This document shows, one piece after another, positions 8,063 to 16,126 of a stretch of DNA of 64,000 bases; the stretch's first letter is position 1; each line of letters begins with the position of its first letter. A program made the translations under genes and the position numbers. The DNA lies in contig JACKLJ010000001.1 in NCBI GenBank assembly GCA_024235955.1, positions 1,101,501-1,165,500 on the forward strand. Reading direction: 5' to 3'. This DNA is from Burkholderiaceae bacterium (GTDB lineage Bacteria > Pseudomonadota > Gammaproteobacteria > Burkholderiales > Burkholderiaceae_C). A model generated the notes under the pieces. That model was not told where the DNA came from. It did no database searches and worked only from the letters and a program-made list of their open reading frames with translations.

Positions 8063-8968
8063 TCATTTGAGCGTCAACAGGGGGATGTCGTGCTTTTCCG
8101 CCAGGGCATCGAGCTGGCGCCGCGTCTTGCCGGCCGCCCACGCGGCGATGGCAGCACGGGCGGAGGGCGCGAAGGGTGCGCGCGCGTCGGGCGGCGGCAG
8201 GCCGGCCACCTGGAACAGCGAGCGGGCGAAGTGCGGTTCCAGCGCAGCGAAGGCCACGCGGCCGTCCTTGCACGGGTAGACGCGGTAGCCGGCGTGCGCG
8301 CCGCCCACCGGGCCGCTGGGCAGCGTCATGCCCCAGCTGCGCGGCAGCGCCAGCCAGTGGGCGGCGCTGGCCAGCGCGACTTCGCGGTGCTGGCCCTTGC
8401 CGCTGGCGCGCGCCTGCAGCACGCAGGCCAGCGCGGCCTCGCTGGCCATCAGCGCGCCGGCCATGTCGGCCAGCAGGGTGGGGGGCAGTTCGGTGCCGGT
8501 GACCAGGCCGGCCTCGGCCAGGTAGGTGAGGTCGTGTCCCGGCTCCTCGGCGCGCTCGCTCGGCGCACCGACGACCTCGACCATCGAGAGCTGCGGGTAA
8601 GCCTTGTGCAACGTCGCCCAGGCCAGGCCCAGCTTGGCCAGCGCCGAGGGGCGGAACGAGGTCAGCAGCAGGTCGGCGCGCGCCAGCTCCTTGCCCAGCT
8701 GGGCGCGGCCGCGCTCGGTCTTCAGGTCCATCGTCACCACGCGCACACCTTCGTGCAGCGTGTTGTAGGCGCCAATGTCGTACTGGCCCATCGGGTCGCC
8801 CGAGATCGGCCGGCCGGACGGCGTGGTGCCGGGGCCGGGCGGCTCCACCTTGAGGCAGCGCGCACCCAGGGCGTGCAGGCGCATCAGCGCCGCGGGGCCG
8901 GGCAGGTTGAGCGCCAGGCTGACGATGCGCACGCCGCGCAGGGGCTGGAAGGGGCGGGGGGAAGCCAT
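8063..8968 (-). CDS. CaiB/BaiF (family III) CoA-transferase, short form
   Basis: A 301-residue member of the family III CoA-transferase/alpha-methylacyl-CoA racemase superfamily. Recognisable segments are LRGVRIVSLALNLPGPAA at the N-terminus, VVTMDLKTERGR, LLLTSFRPSALAKLGL, and GHDLTYLAEAGL, which carries the expected catalytic Asp (about residue 144). Members normally transfer CoA between acyl groups or racemise 2-methylacyl-CoA. This one is about 80-100 residues shorter than typical CaiB/Frc proteins, missing much of the C-terminal part, so it belongs to the short AMACR-like form frequent in Burkholderiales or has lost activity. The start follows GGAGA. It stands alone. Confidence 0.82.
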   Translation of the reverse strand: MASPRPFQPLRGVRIVSLALNLPGPAALMRLHALGARCLKVEPPGPGTTPSGRPISGDPMGQYDIGAYNTLHEGVRVVTMDLKTERGRAQLGKELARADLLLTSFRPSALAKLGLAWATLHKAYPQLSMVEVVGAPSERAEEPGHDLTYLAEAGLVTGTELPPTLLADMAGALMASEAALACVLQARASGKGQHREVALASAAHWLALPRSWGMTLPSGPVGGAHAGYRVYPCKDGRVAFAALEPHFARSLFQVAGLPPPDARAPFAPSARAAIAAWAAGKTRRQLDALAEKHDIPLLTLK

Positions 8969-8990
8969 GGGTGCGTGTCTCCGGCAAAGC

Positions 8991-9050
8991 TGCTATTTTG
9001 ATAGCTGCCGGCGCTTGCCATGAGCCGGCTGCAGGCCGAATTTACCCCAA
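8991..9050 (+). repeat. Family A dispersed repeat, copy 4
   Basis: CTATTTTGATAGCTGCCGGC, GCTTGCC and GGCTGCAGGCCGAATTTACC follow the family consensus, located 23 bp upstream of the CoA-transferase start, in the divergent orientation. Confidence 0.8.
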
Positions 9051-9124
9051 ACGGCAGGGTGCGCCGGTCACCCGTGCGTCCTGGCCTGGTTGCCGCACGG
9101 CGAATGAACGGCGCCCCGGCGCCG

Positions 9125-9916
9125 CTACATCCAGACCAGCTTCAGGCCCGCGTAGCCCAGCAGCCCGGCCAGCAGCGTGCGCACCAGCCGTTCAGGCGTG
9201 TGCGTCATCAGCCGGCTGCCCAGCCAGATGCCGGGCAGCGAGCCGGCCAGCAGCAGGCCGAGCAGCCGCCAGTCCACCGAGCCGATGGCGGCGTGGCCGA
9301 GGCCGGCCACCAGCGTCAGCGGCACGGCGTGGGCGATGTCGGCGCCCACGATGCGCGGCAGCGGCAGCCGCGGGTAGAGCAGCATCAGCACCACCACGCC
9401 GATGGCGCCCGCGCCTACCGAGGTCAGCGTGACCAGGCTGCCGATCACCGCGCCCAGCAGCACCGGCAGCGCCCAGTGGCGCGGGCGCGCGGCGGCTGCG
9501 CGCTCGGCGGTCGGCAGCTGGCGCGGCTGCGCCTTGCCGGCCAGTGCCTTGTAGAACGTGGCGGCGGCCGTGAGCAGCAGGGCGCCACCGAGCACGCTGG
9601 TCATCAGGTGCTGCAGCGCCGGGTCGGTGGCGCCGTGGCGGCGGATCGCCCACAGCGTGAGCAGCGCGGCCGGCACGCTGCCGGCGGCCAGAAGCCCGAC
9701 CACCGGCCAGTCCACCAGCTTGCGCCGCGCCAGGCTGACCGAGCCGCCGGCCTTGGTGACGGCGGCGAACAGCAGGTCGGTGCCCACGGCCAGATAAGGC
9801 TTGACGCCGAAGAAGAAGATCAGCAGCGGCGTCATCAGCGAGCCGCCGCCCACCCCGGTCAACCCCACCACCGCGCCGACGAAGAAGCCGGCCACCACGA
9901 ACGCCATCGATTCCAT
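9125..9916 (-). CDS. TauE/SafE family sulfite/organosulfur permease
   Basis: A 263-residue polytopic membrane protein of the TauE/SafE (DUF81) family, which exports sulfite or organosulfonates or takes up related anions. The two family repeats are visible: VVAGFFVGAVVGLTGVGGGSLMTPLLI near the N-terminus and GSLVTLTSVGAGAIGVVVLMLL in the second half, each with the Gly-rich re-entrant stretch; about seven or eight transmembrane helices. The ATG at 9916 (MESMAFVV) is preferred to an upstream start that would add 29 soluble residues. There is no linked sulfur gene, so the substrate is open. Confidence 0.9.
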   Translation of the reverse strand: MESMAFVVAGFFVGAVVGLTGVGGGSLMTPLLIFFFGVKPYLAVGTDLLFAAVTKAGGSVSLARRKLVDWPVVGLLAAGSVPAALLTLWAIRRHGATDPALQHLMTSVLGGALLLTAAATFYKALAGKAQPRQLPTAERAAAARPRHWALPVLLGAVIGSLVTLTSVGAGAIGVVVLMLLYPRLPLPRIVGADIAHAVPLTLVAGLGHAAIGSVDWRLLGLLLAGSLPGIWLGSRLMTHTPERLVRTLLAGLLGYAGLKLVWM

Positions 9917-10019
9917 GGCCGCGACTGTAGGGACGCCGTGCCGAAAACGGAACGACCGATTCGTGGATTGCTTATCGGCGCTGGTTATAAGGCGCCCGGC
10001 CACGATGGCAGCCGTGGAG

Positions 10020-10085
10020 ATCGCTATTGATCAAATAGCTGTCTGCGCCCGCCACGAAAGGGCTGGAAGCCAATTTGGCTTGTAA
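10020..10085 (+). repeat. Family A dispersed repeat, copy 5
   Basis: One of the best-preserved copies: GCTATTGATCAAATAGCTG, TCTGCGCCCGCCACGAAAGG, GCTGGAAGCC, AATTTGGCTTGTAAAA. The TATTTGATCAATAGC-like start is itself palindromic. Confidence 0.9.
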
Positions 10086-10118
10086 AAGTGCCGAGCAGGT
10101 CTTGGGCGCTCGCACGAG

Positions 10119-10243
10119 CCCAACCACCCCGCGGAGGCCGCGGAGCAGGCCATGCAAGCGGCCGCCGTGGCCTGGGTTTCCCCGGCCACCAGCGGCGTCT
10201 CCCCTCAGGGCCGAAGGCGCGTCAGCGCCTCAGGGGGAGCTTT
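10119..10243 (-). repeat. Family B 3'-end repeat after pobA
   Basis: Read from pobA, the stop codon is followed by AGCTCCCCCTGAGGCGCTGA, then GGGAGACGCCGCTGGTGGCC, a CACGGCGGCCGC stretch and TGGCCTGCTCCGCGGCC. These blocks recur in the same order after six other genes in the window. Confidence 0.85.
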
Positions 10244-11428
10244 TCAGCCGCCGAAGTCCAGCGGCAGCCCCACGTAGTTCTCGGCGATGGTCTTCAGGCC
10301 GGCCTCAGAGTTCATCAGGTAGTCCAGCTCGGCGCTCTGGAACTTGGCGGTGATCGGGCCGTCGTCCGGGAAGCGGTGCATGAGCTGCGTGAACCACCAC
10401 GAGAAGCGCTCGGCGCGCCAGATGCGGGCCAGGCACTTGCGGGAATAGTCGTCGATGCCGGCCTCGCTCTTGTCCTTGTAGAACTCGACGATGGCGTCGA
10501 ACAGGTACTTGACGTCGGTGGCGGCCAGGTTCAGGCCCTTGGCACCGGTGGGCGGCACGATGTGGCCCGCGTCGCCCGCCAGGAACATGCGGCCGAAGCG
10601 CAGCGGCTCGGTCACGAAGCTGCGCAGCGGCGCGATGCTCTTTTCCAGGCTCGGGCCGGTGACGAGCTTGGCGCGCGCCTCCTCGTCCAGGCGCAGCTTG
10701 AGTTCCTGCCAGAAGGCATCGTCCGACCAGTCTTCCACGTGGTCGGTGAGCGGCACCTGCAGGTAGTAGCGGCTGCGCGTCTTGCTGCGCTGGCTGCACA
10801 GGGCGAAGCCGCGGGGGCTGTTCACGTAGATCAGCTCGTCGTTCACGGGCGGCGTGTCCGACAGCAGGCCCAGCCAGCCAAAGGGGTAGACCTTCTCGTA
10901 TTCCTTGATGGCGCTGCGCGGTGCGCTGGCGCGGCACACGCCGTGGAAGCCGTCGCAGCCGGCGATGAAATCGCAGTCGATGCGGTGCTGCTGGCCGTCC
11001 TTCTCGTAGGTGACCCAGGGCTTGGTGCTGTCGAAGTCGTGCACGGCCACGTTCTGCGCCTCGTACACGGTGGTCAGGCCGGCGGCGGCGCGGGCGTCCA
11101 TCAGGTCGCGCGTGAGCTCGGTCTGGCCGTACACCATCACGTTCTTGCCGCCGGTGAGCTTGTTCATGTCGACGCGGTGGCGCTTGCCGTCGAACAGCAT
11201 CTCGATGCCGCCGTGGATCAGGCCTTCCTTGTGCATGCGCGCGCCCACGCCGGCTTCGTCCATCAGGTCGATGCAGACCTGCTCCAGGATGCCGGCGCGG
11301 ATGCGGCCGAGCACGTAATCGCCGGTGACGCGCTCGACGATTACGGCGTCGATGCCGGCCTTGTGAAGCAACTGGCCGAGCAGCAGGCCGGACGGGCCGG
11401 CGCCGACGATGGCAACCTGGGTACGCAT
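10244..11428 (-). CDS. pobA: 4-hydroxybenzoate 3-monooxygenase
   Basis: FAD- and NADPH-dependent flavoprotein hydroxylase that converts 4-hydroxybenzoate to protocatechuate, feeding the ring-cleavage pathways. The protein is 394 residues, exactly the length of Pseudomonas PobA. It shows the Rossmann dinucleotide motif GAGPSG (residues 9-14), the DG motif in AGCDGFHGVCR, and the FAD-ribityl GD motif GRMFLAGDAGHIVPPTGAKG at about residue 275. Active-site tyrosines are in place (SRYYLQ and the C-terminal AENYVGLPL, equivalent to Tyr201 and Tyr385). It is divergent from an IclR-family regulator, the usual pob arrangement, with a repeat operator in between. The start follows AAGGAGACATCCC. The assignment is secure. 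Confidence 0.97.
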   Translation of the reverse strand: MRTQVAIVGAGPSGLLLGQLLHKAGIDAVIVERVTGDYVLGRIRAGILEQVCIDLMDEAGVGARMHKEGLIHGGIEMLFDGKRHRVDMNKLTGGKNVMVYGQTELTRDLMDARAAAGLTTVYEAQNVAVHDFDSTKPWVTYEKDGQQHRIDCDFIAGCDGFHGVCRASAPRSAIKEYEKVYPFGWLGLLSDTPPVNDELIYVNSPRGFALCSQRSKTRSRYYLQVPLTDHVEDWSDDAFWQELKLRLDEEARAKLVTGPSLEKSIAPLRSFVTEPLRFGRMFLAGDAGHIVPPTGAKGLNLAATDVKYLFDAIVEFYKDKSEAGIDDYSRKCLARIWRAERFSWWFTQLMHRFPDDGPITAKFQSAELDYLMNSEAGLKTIAENYVGLPLDFGG

Positions 11429-11514
11429 GGGATGTCTCCTTGTTGGGATGGGCGGAACGTTGGCGTAGCTTACGCGTCGCCCCCCCAGGGCAGCCAGTGG
11501 GGTCGGGGCGGTTC

Positions 11515-11551
11515 TGCGCGATCAATGGCTGTCTTGTGCGATCATCGCGCA
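11515..11551. promoter_or_regulatory. Three-repeat operator between pobA and its regulator
   Basis: TGCGCGATCA (11515-11524), TGTGCGATCA (11535-11544, exactly 10 bp after the first) and its inverted partner TCATCGCGCA (11542-11551). Two direct copies and one inverted copy of a 10-bp unit is the layout described for operators of the PobR/PcaU subgroup of IclR regulators. Located 45 bp upstream of the regulator start. The DNA pattern is seen; binding is inferred. Confidence 0.7.
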
Positions 11552-11595
11552 ATCGGACCGGGCCGCCGGCCCCGTGACGGAAAGGGGACAGCCGC

Positions 11596-12372
11596 ATGGC
11601 AGGCATCGCGCAGCAGGACTACATCGCCGGGCTGGCCAAGGGCCTGGCCGTGCTCGAGAGTTTTGATACCGAGCGCCAGCGGCTCAACGCCACGCTGGCG
11701 GCGCAGCGCGCCGGGCTCACGCGCGCGGCGGCGCGCCGGCACCTGCTCACGCTCACGCACCTGGGCTACCTGGAAACCGATGGCAGCTACTTCTGGCTGG
11801 CCGCGCGGGTGCTGCGGCTGTCGGGCGCCTACCTGGCGTCGGCGCGGCTGCCGCGCGTGGTGCAGCCCACGCTGAACCGGCTGGCGGCCGACACGCCGGA
11901 CGTGTTCTCTGCCGCCGTGCTGGACGGCGACGAGGTGGTCATCATCGCCCGCGCCGGTGGCGACGCGGCCATCAACCGCCTGTTGGCCTATGGCATGCAC
12001 CTGGGCGCGCGGCTGCCGGCGCACGCCACCTCCACCGGCCGGGTGCTGCTGGCGTCGCTGCCGCGCGCCGAACTGGCGGCGTGGCTCGGCCACCGCGGTG
12101 ACCTGCCGCGCCTGACGCCGCGCACCACCACCGGGCAGCGCGCCTTCAAGGCCCTGCTGGCGGAGGTGGCCGCACAGGACCATTGCTTCGCCGCCGACGA
12201 GCACGAACTCGGCGTGCACGCCATGGCCGTGCCGTTGCGCAACCCCAAGGGCGCGACCGTGGCCGCGCTCAACCTGATCGCCCCCCCGGGGCGCCTGGAC
12301 GACCCCCAGGCTCTCGCCAGCGCCCTGCAGCGCCTGCGCGGCGCGGCCAGCGAGCTGCGGCAGATGCTATGA
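11596..12372 (+). CDS. IclR-family regulator, PobR/PcaU type
   Basis: A 258-residue transcriptional regulator. The N-terminal winged helix-turn-helix (IAGLAKGLAVLESFD ... GLTRAAARRHLLTLTHLGYLE, residues 9-60) precedes the IclR effector domain (RLLAYGMHLGARLPAHATSTGRVLLA, then HELGVHAMAVPLRNPKG). The START-like phrase DYIAGLAKGL is typical of the PcaR/PobR/CatR subgroup that responds to beta-ketoadipate-pathway aromatics. Divergence from pobA and the repeat operator in the shared region indicate control of pobA, probably activation by 4-hydroxybenzoate, and of itself; effector identity is inferred. The stop codon lies inside the start of a family A repeat (CTATGAAAAG), so the last codons may be repeat-derived. 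Confidence 0.92.
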   Translation: MAGIAQQDYIAGLAKGLAVLESFDTERQRLNATLAAQRAGLTRAAARRHLLTLTHLGYLETDGSYFWLAARVLRLSGAYLASARLPRVVQPTLNRLAADTPDVFSAAVLDGDEVVIIARAGGDAAINRLLAYGMHLGARLPAHATSTGRVLLASLPRAELAAWLGHRGDLPRLTPRTTTGQRAFKALLAEVAAQDHCFAADEHELGVHAMAVPLRNPKGATVAALNLIAPPGRLDDPQALASALQRLRGAASELRQML

Positions 12373-12432
12373 AAAGGTGAGCTTCCTGCGCCCGTCGGAA
12401 AAGGGCCGGAGGCCTAAAAGGCTTGAAAAACT
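12364..12432 (+). repeat. Family A dispersed repeat, copy 6, overlapping the regulator stop
   Basis: GCTATGAAAAGGTGAGCTTC, CTGCGCCCGTCGG, GGGCCGGAGGCC and AAAAGGCTTGAAAA match the consensus. The TGA of the IclR gene is the TATGA of this element. Confidence 0.85.
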
Positions 12433-12433
12433 G

Positions 12434-12585
12434 AGGGGGCCAACCCCTCGGCTCAGCTTTCTGCCGGAGGGGAGAGGGCGCGAAACGAGAGGCTGCGGAG
12501 CAGGCCATGCGAGTGGCCACCGGCGTTGTCCCCCTCGCGCAGCAGGAGGGGAAAGGCGCCGAAGGCGACTCAGAGGGGTGACCCG
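12434..12585 (-). repeat. Family B 3'-end repeat after livF
   Basis: From the livF stop: CACCCCTCTGAGTCGCCTTC, then a CCTTTCCCCTCCTG block, GGGGGACAACGCCGGTGGCC, CATGGCCTGCTCCGCAGCC. It abuts family A copy 6 from the convergent regulator gene. Confidence 0.85.
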
Positions 12586-13389
12586 TCAAACCCCAAGATG
12601 TTGCGTCAGCAACTCCGGCTGCGCCGTGATCTGCGCGGAGGTGCCCTCGAACACCACCTCGCCCTTGACCAGGATGACGTTGCGGTCGGTCACCTGGGTC
12701 ACGTGCTTCCAGTTCTTGTCGACGATCACGCTGCTGATGCCGCTGGCGCGGATCACGTCGCAGATGCGCCAGATCTCGCGCGCGATCAGCGGCGCCAGGC
12801 CTTCGGTGGCCTCGTCGAGGATCAGCACGTCGGGGTTGGTCATCAGCGCGCGGCCGATGGTCAGCATTTGCTGCTCGCCGCCGGATAGCTGCTGGCCGCC
12901 GTGGCCCAGGCGTTCCTTCAGGCGCGGGAAGGTCTCCAGCACGCGCTCGTAGGTCCAGTCGCGCTGGCCGCGCGTGCCGGGGCGGGCGGCCATCCTGAGG
13001 TTCTCGACCACGCTCAGGTTGCCGAAGATGCCGCGCCCTTCGGGCACGTAGGCCACGCCGAGCTTGGCGATCTCATAGGGTGCGCGGCCGGTCATGGGCT
13101 TGCCCATCACCAGCACGCCGCCGGCGCGCGGCTTGACCAGCCCCATGATGGACTTCAGCAGCGTGCTCTTGCCCATGCCGTTGCGGCCCATCAGGCCGAT
13201 GGTTTCGCCCCGCCGCACCTGGAAGTTCACGCCCCGCAGGATGTGGCTGGCGCCGTAGTAGGTGTGCAGGTCGATGGCGTGGATCAGCAGGTCGGCGTCC
13301 GGCCGCGGCGGCACGAACTCCGGCTGGCGGTGGCTGGCCAGCGGGTTGTTCGGGTCTTCCGGCGTGTTGGCGTTGGCGGCGGTGGCCAT
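12586..13389 (-). CDS. livF: Branched-chain-type ABC importer ATPase (LivF)
   Basis: A 267-residue ABC ATPase of the HAAT (branched-chain amino acid) importer family. Motifs: Walker A GRNGMGKST at about residue 70, Q-loop region, signature LSGGEQQM at about residue 170, Walker B VLILDEATEGLAPL, and the LivF-like PEGRGIFGNLSVVENLRM segment. The first 35 residues are a hydrophilic extension not found in E. coli LivF (237 residues). Its ATG overlaps the stop of livG (TGATG), so the two are translationally coupled. It energises import together with LivG, LivH and LivM; the substrate is set by the binding protein. Confidence 0.93.
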   Translation of the reverse strand: MATAANANTPEDPNNPLASHRQPEFVPPRPDADLLIHAIDLHTYYGASHILRGVNFQVRRGETIGLMGRNGMGKSTLLKSIMGLVKPRAGGVLVMGKPMTGRAPYEIAKLGVAYVPEGRGIFGNLSVVENLRMAARPGTRGQRDWTYERVLETFPRLKERLGHGGQQLSGGEQQMLTIGRALMTNPDVLILDEATEGLAPLIAREIWRICDVIRASGISSVIVDKNWKHVTQVTDRNVILVKGEVVFEGTSAQITAQPELLTQHLGV

Positions 13390-14150
13390 CAGTGGTCTTC
13401 CCCCAGATAGGCCGCCTGCACGCCGAGGTCGTTGCGGATCGCCTGCGGCTCGCCGCTGGCGATGACGGCGCCGTTGACCATCACCGTCAGGTGGTCGGCC
13501 AGCGTGAAGATGGCGTCGATGTCGTGCTCCACCAGCATCATGGCGTGCTGGGGCTTCAGGCGCAGCAGCAGCTTCACCATGCGCTCGGCCTCGGCCACGC
13601 CCATGCCGGCCAGGGGCTCGTCGAGCAGCAGCACCTGCGGGTCGGTGGCCAGCGTCATGGCGATCTCGAGCTGGCGCTGCTCGCCGTGGCTGGCGGCGCC
13701 GGCCACGGTGTCGCGCCGCTCGGTCAGGCCGGCGAGCTCCAGCGCGCGCTCGGCGCGTTCGTTCACGCTGCGCTCGGTGTCGGCCGCGCGCATCCAGCGC
13801 AGCGGGTTCCAGGGCTGCTGCGCGGCGCGCGACTGGGCCGCCAGGCGCACGTTCTCCCACACCGTGAAGGGCGGGAAGATGTTGGTCTTCTGGTAGCTGC
13901 GGCCCAGGCCCCGGCGCGAGATCTGCTCGGGCGAGGCCTTGGTGATGTCGTGCTCGCCCAGCAGGATGGCGCCGGCGGTGGGCGGCAGGTCGCCCGAGAG
14001 CAGGTTGGTCAGCGTGGACTTGCCGGCGCCGTTGGGGCCGATGACCACGTGGATGCGGTCGCGCCAGAGGTCGATGGAGACGTTGTCCACTGCCGCCAGG
14101 CCGCCGAAGCGCTTGGTCAGCCCCTTGGCCGAAAGCAGCACCTCAGCCAT
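13389..14150 (-). CDS. livG: Branched-chain-type ABC importer ATPase (LivG)
   Basis: A 253-residue ABC ATPase. Walker A GPNGAGKST at about residue 36, the LivG-specific GLGRSYQKTNIFPPFTVWEN stretch, degenerate signature SHGEQRQLEIAM at about residue 150, Walker B VLLLDEPLAGMG and the H-loop LVEHDIDAIF are all visible. The signature begins SHGE rather than LSGG, as is common in LivG homologues. It overlaps the end of livM by 8 bp and the start of livF by one base, giving a tightly coupled livHMGF unit. The start MAEVLLSAKGL is chosen because an upstream ATG would read into livM. Confidence 0.94.
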   Translation of the reverse strand: MAEVLLSAKGLTKRFGGLAAVDNVSIDLWRDRIHVVIGPNGAGKSTLTNLLSGDLPPTAGAILLGEHDITKASPEQISRRGLGRSYQKTNIFPPFTVWENVRLAAQSRAAQQPWNPLRWMRAADTERSVNERAERALELAGLTERRDTVAGAASHGEQRQLEIAMTLATDPQVLLLDEPLAGMGVAEAERMVKLLLRLKPQHAMMLVEHDIDAIFTLADHLTVMVNGAVIASGEPQAIRNDLGVQAAYLGEDH

Positions 14151-15138
14151 GGCCGGCCCCCGCCTTGTGGCGGCGCTGCAGCAGGCCCAGCAGGCCGCGC
14201 GGCGCAAAGCTCACCAGCAGCACGATGAACAGGCCCATCCAGAGCTGCCAGTGCTTGCCCAGGTTGAACTCGCCCAGGCTCGGCAGGCCCTTGAACTCGT
14301 GCAGCAGCCACTCGAAGGCGAAGGCGCCGACAATGGCGCCGGCGAAGTTGCCCATGCCGCCCAGGATCACCATCATGATGGCGTGCGCGCTCTGGTGGAA
14401 GCCCATCAGCTCCGGGTTCACGAAGCCGGTCTGCGCGGCCCACAGGTAACCCGCCAGCCCTGCCAGAGCGCCCGCCAGCGTGAAGGCGGCCAGCTTGTAG
14501 CCGAAGGTGCCGAAGCCCACCGCGCGCATGCGGTGCTCGTTCACCCGGATGCCGGCCAGCGCGCGCCCGAACGGGCTCCACAGCAGGCGCCGCAGGAAGG
14601 CGTAGGTCAGCAGCAGGCAGGCCAGGGTGAAGAAGTAGAAGACGCGGGTGTTCTCCAGGTCGAACAGGCCGGCGTCGGGCTTGAAGTACAGGTACAGCCC
14701 GTCGGAGCCGCCCAGCACCTTGTTGCCGAAGAACAGGTAATAGATCATCTGGGCGAAGGCCATCGTCACCATGATGAAGTAGATGCCCTTGGTGCGCACC
14801 ACGAAGAAGCCGATCACCAGCGCCGCCGCGGCCGAGCCCAGCAGCGCCAGCGGCAGCGTCCACCACAGGCTCACCGCGCCGTCCTGCGGCGTGACGAAGG
14901 CCAGCGCGTAGCCGGCCAGCCCGAAGTAGGCCGCATGGCCCAGCGAGACCAGCCCGGTCACGCCCTGCAGCAGGTCCAGGCTCATGGCGAAGATCGCCAG
15001 GATCATCATGCGCGTGACCATCTGCGCGTAGAAGTCACTGCCCACGAAGGGGAACACCACCAGCGCCACCAGGCCCAGCGCCAGCACGATCTGCACGCTG
15101 CGCGGCAGCGCCTCGAGGTTGGCCTTGGGCGCGCTCAT
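14143..15138 (-). CDS. livM: Branched-chain-type ABC importer permease (LivM)
   Basis: A 331-residue inner-membrane permease with about eight to ten hydrophobic helices. Family motifs include AMSLDLLQGVTGLVSLGHAA at about residue 52 and, in the cytoplasmic coupling region, ALAGIRVNEHRMRAVGFGTF (the EAA-like loop contacting the ATPases), then GLAGYLWAAQTGFVNPE and ILGGMGNFAGAIVGA. Pairs with LivH to form the channel. It begins 40 bp after the livH stop and runs 8 bp into livG. Confidence 0.95.
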   Translation of the reverse strand: MSAPKANLEALPRSVQIVLALGLVALVVFPFVGSDFYAQMVTRMMILAIFAMSLDLLQGVTGLVSLGHAAYFGLAGYALAFVTPQDGAVSLWWTLPLALLGSAAAALVIGFFVVRTKGIYFIMVTMAFAQMIYYLFFGNKVLGGSDGLYLYFKPDAGLFDLENTRVFYFFTLACLLLTYAFLRRLLWSPFGRALAGIRVNEHRMRAVGFGTFGYKLAAFTLAGALAGLAGYLWAAQTGFVNPELMGFHQSAHAIMMVILGGMGNFAGAIVGAFAFEWLLHEFKGLPSLGEFNLGKHWQLWMGLFIVLLVSFAPRGLLGLLQRRHKAGAGHG

Positions 15139-15178
15139 CGGCGGCCTCCACGGTAAATGAGGGTGGGGCGGGCGCGCT

Positions 15179-16042
15179 TCATTGCTTGAACAGCCCCTCG
15201 GGCTTCCACAGCAGCACCACCGCCATCAGCATGTAGACCAGCATGGCCGACACCTGCGGCAGCAGCACCTTGCCGAAGGTGTCGACAAAGCCGACCAGCA
15301 GCGCCGCGATGAGCGCGCCGCGCACCGAGCCGATGCCGCCGATCACCACCACCACGAAGCACATGATCAGCACCGGCGCGCCCATGTTCGGGTACACGCT
15401 GGAGATGGGCGCGGCGATCATGCCGGCCACCGAGGCCAGTGCCACGCCGATGGCGAACACCACCGCATGGATCAGCTTGATGTTGATGCCCAGCGATTCC
15501 GTCATGTCGCGGTTGAAGGCGCCGGCGCGGATCTTCATGCCCAGCCGCGTCTGGCTGATCAGCAGGTACAGGCCAATGGCCAGCAGCACGCACAGGCCGG
15601 CCATGAACAGGCGGTAGATGGGGTAGGACAGCGTGTCGGTCAGCGGGATCGAGCCGGTGAGCAGCGGCGGGATCGGCACGCCGTGCACGTCGTCGCCCCA
15701 GAGGATGGAGCGCAGCTCTTCGAAGATGTAGATCAGCCCGAAGGTCATCAGCACCTGGTCGAGGTGGTCGCGCTGGTAGAAGAAGCGGAACAGCACGCGC
15801 TCCAGCACCAGGCCGAACAGCACCGACAGCACCACGCCCGCCAGGATGGCGAGCGTGAAGCTGCCCAGCATGCTGGACAGCGAATACGCCAGGTAGGCGC
15901 CCAGCATATAGAAGCTGCCGTGGGCGAGGTTGACCACGCCCATGATGCCGAAGATCAGCGTCAGGCCGGCGGCCAGCATGAACAGCAGCAGGCCGTACTG
16001 CACGCTGTTCAGCGTCTGGATCAGGAAATCGGCGATGTTCAC
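15179..16042 (-). CDS. livH: Branched-chain-type ABC importer permease (LivH)
   Basis: A 287-residue inner-membrane permease. The N-terminal LNSVQYGLLLFMLAAGLTLI and FGIMGVVNLAHGSFYMLGAY segments are hallmarks of LivH; further on are the coupling-loop region GMKIRAGAFNRDMTESLGIN and the C-terminal VIGGIGSVRGALIAALLVGF. About eight transmembrane helices. First gene after the terminator that follows the binding-protein gene, so its transcription probably depends on read-through. Confidence 0.95.
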   Translation of the reverse strand: MNIADFLIQTLNSVQYGLLLFMLAAGLTLIFGIMGVVNLAHGSFYMLGAYLAYSLSSMLGSFTLAILAGVVLSVLFGLVLERVLFRFFYQRDHLDQVLMTFGLIYIFEELRSILWGDDVHGVPIPPLLTGSIPLTDTLSYPIYRLFMAGLCVLLAIGLYLLISQTRLGMKIRAGAFNRDMTESLGINIKLIHAVVFAIGVALASVAGMIAAPISSVYPNMGAPVLIMCFVVVVIGGIGSVRGALIAALLVGFVDTFGKVLLPQVSAMLVYMLMAVVLLWKPEGLFKQ

Positions 16043-16074
16043 CGGGCTGGGACGTGGTTAAGGGGAAAAACGGG

Positions 16075-16106
16075 GTCAAAAAAACGGCGGCGCGACGCCG
16101 CCGTTT
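16075..16106 (-). terminator. Rho-independent terminator between binding-protein and permease genes
   Basis: A perfect 10-bp GC-rich stem, AAACGGCGGC (16082-16091) with GCCGCCGTTT (16097-16106), loop GCGAC. On the minus strand it is followed by a run of seven T residues. Its position after the binding-protein gene would let that protein be made in excess over the membrane components, as in many importers. Confidence 0.88.
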
Positions 16107-16126
16107 CCTGGGCTTGTGAGGCGAGG

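Larger units (their letters stand above)
9917..10243. other. 327-bp gene-free interval with two repeats
   Basis: It separates the TauE/SafE start from the pobA stop, both leftward. It contains a family A copy (10020-10085) and a family B copy (10119-10243). The remaining part is presumably the permease promoter region; I see no convincing -10/-35 pair or RNA. Confidence 0.6.
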
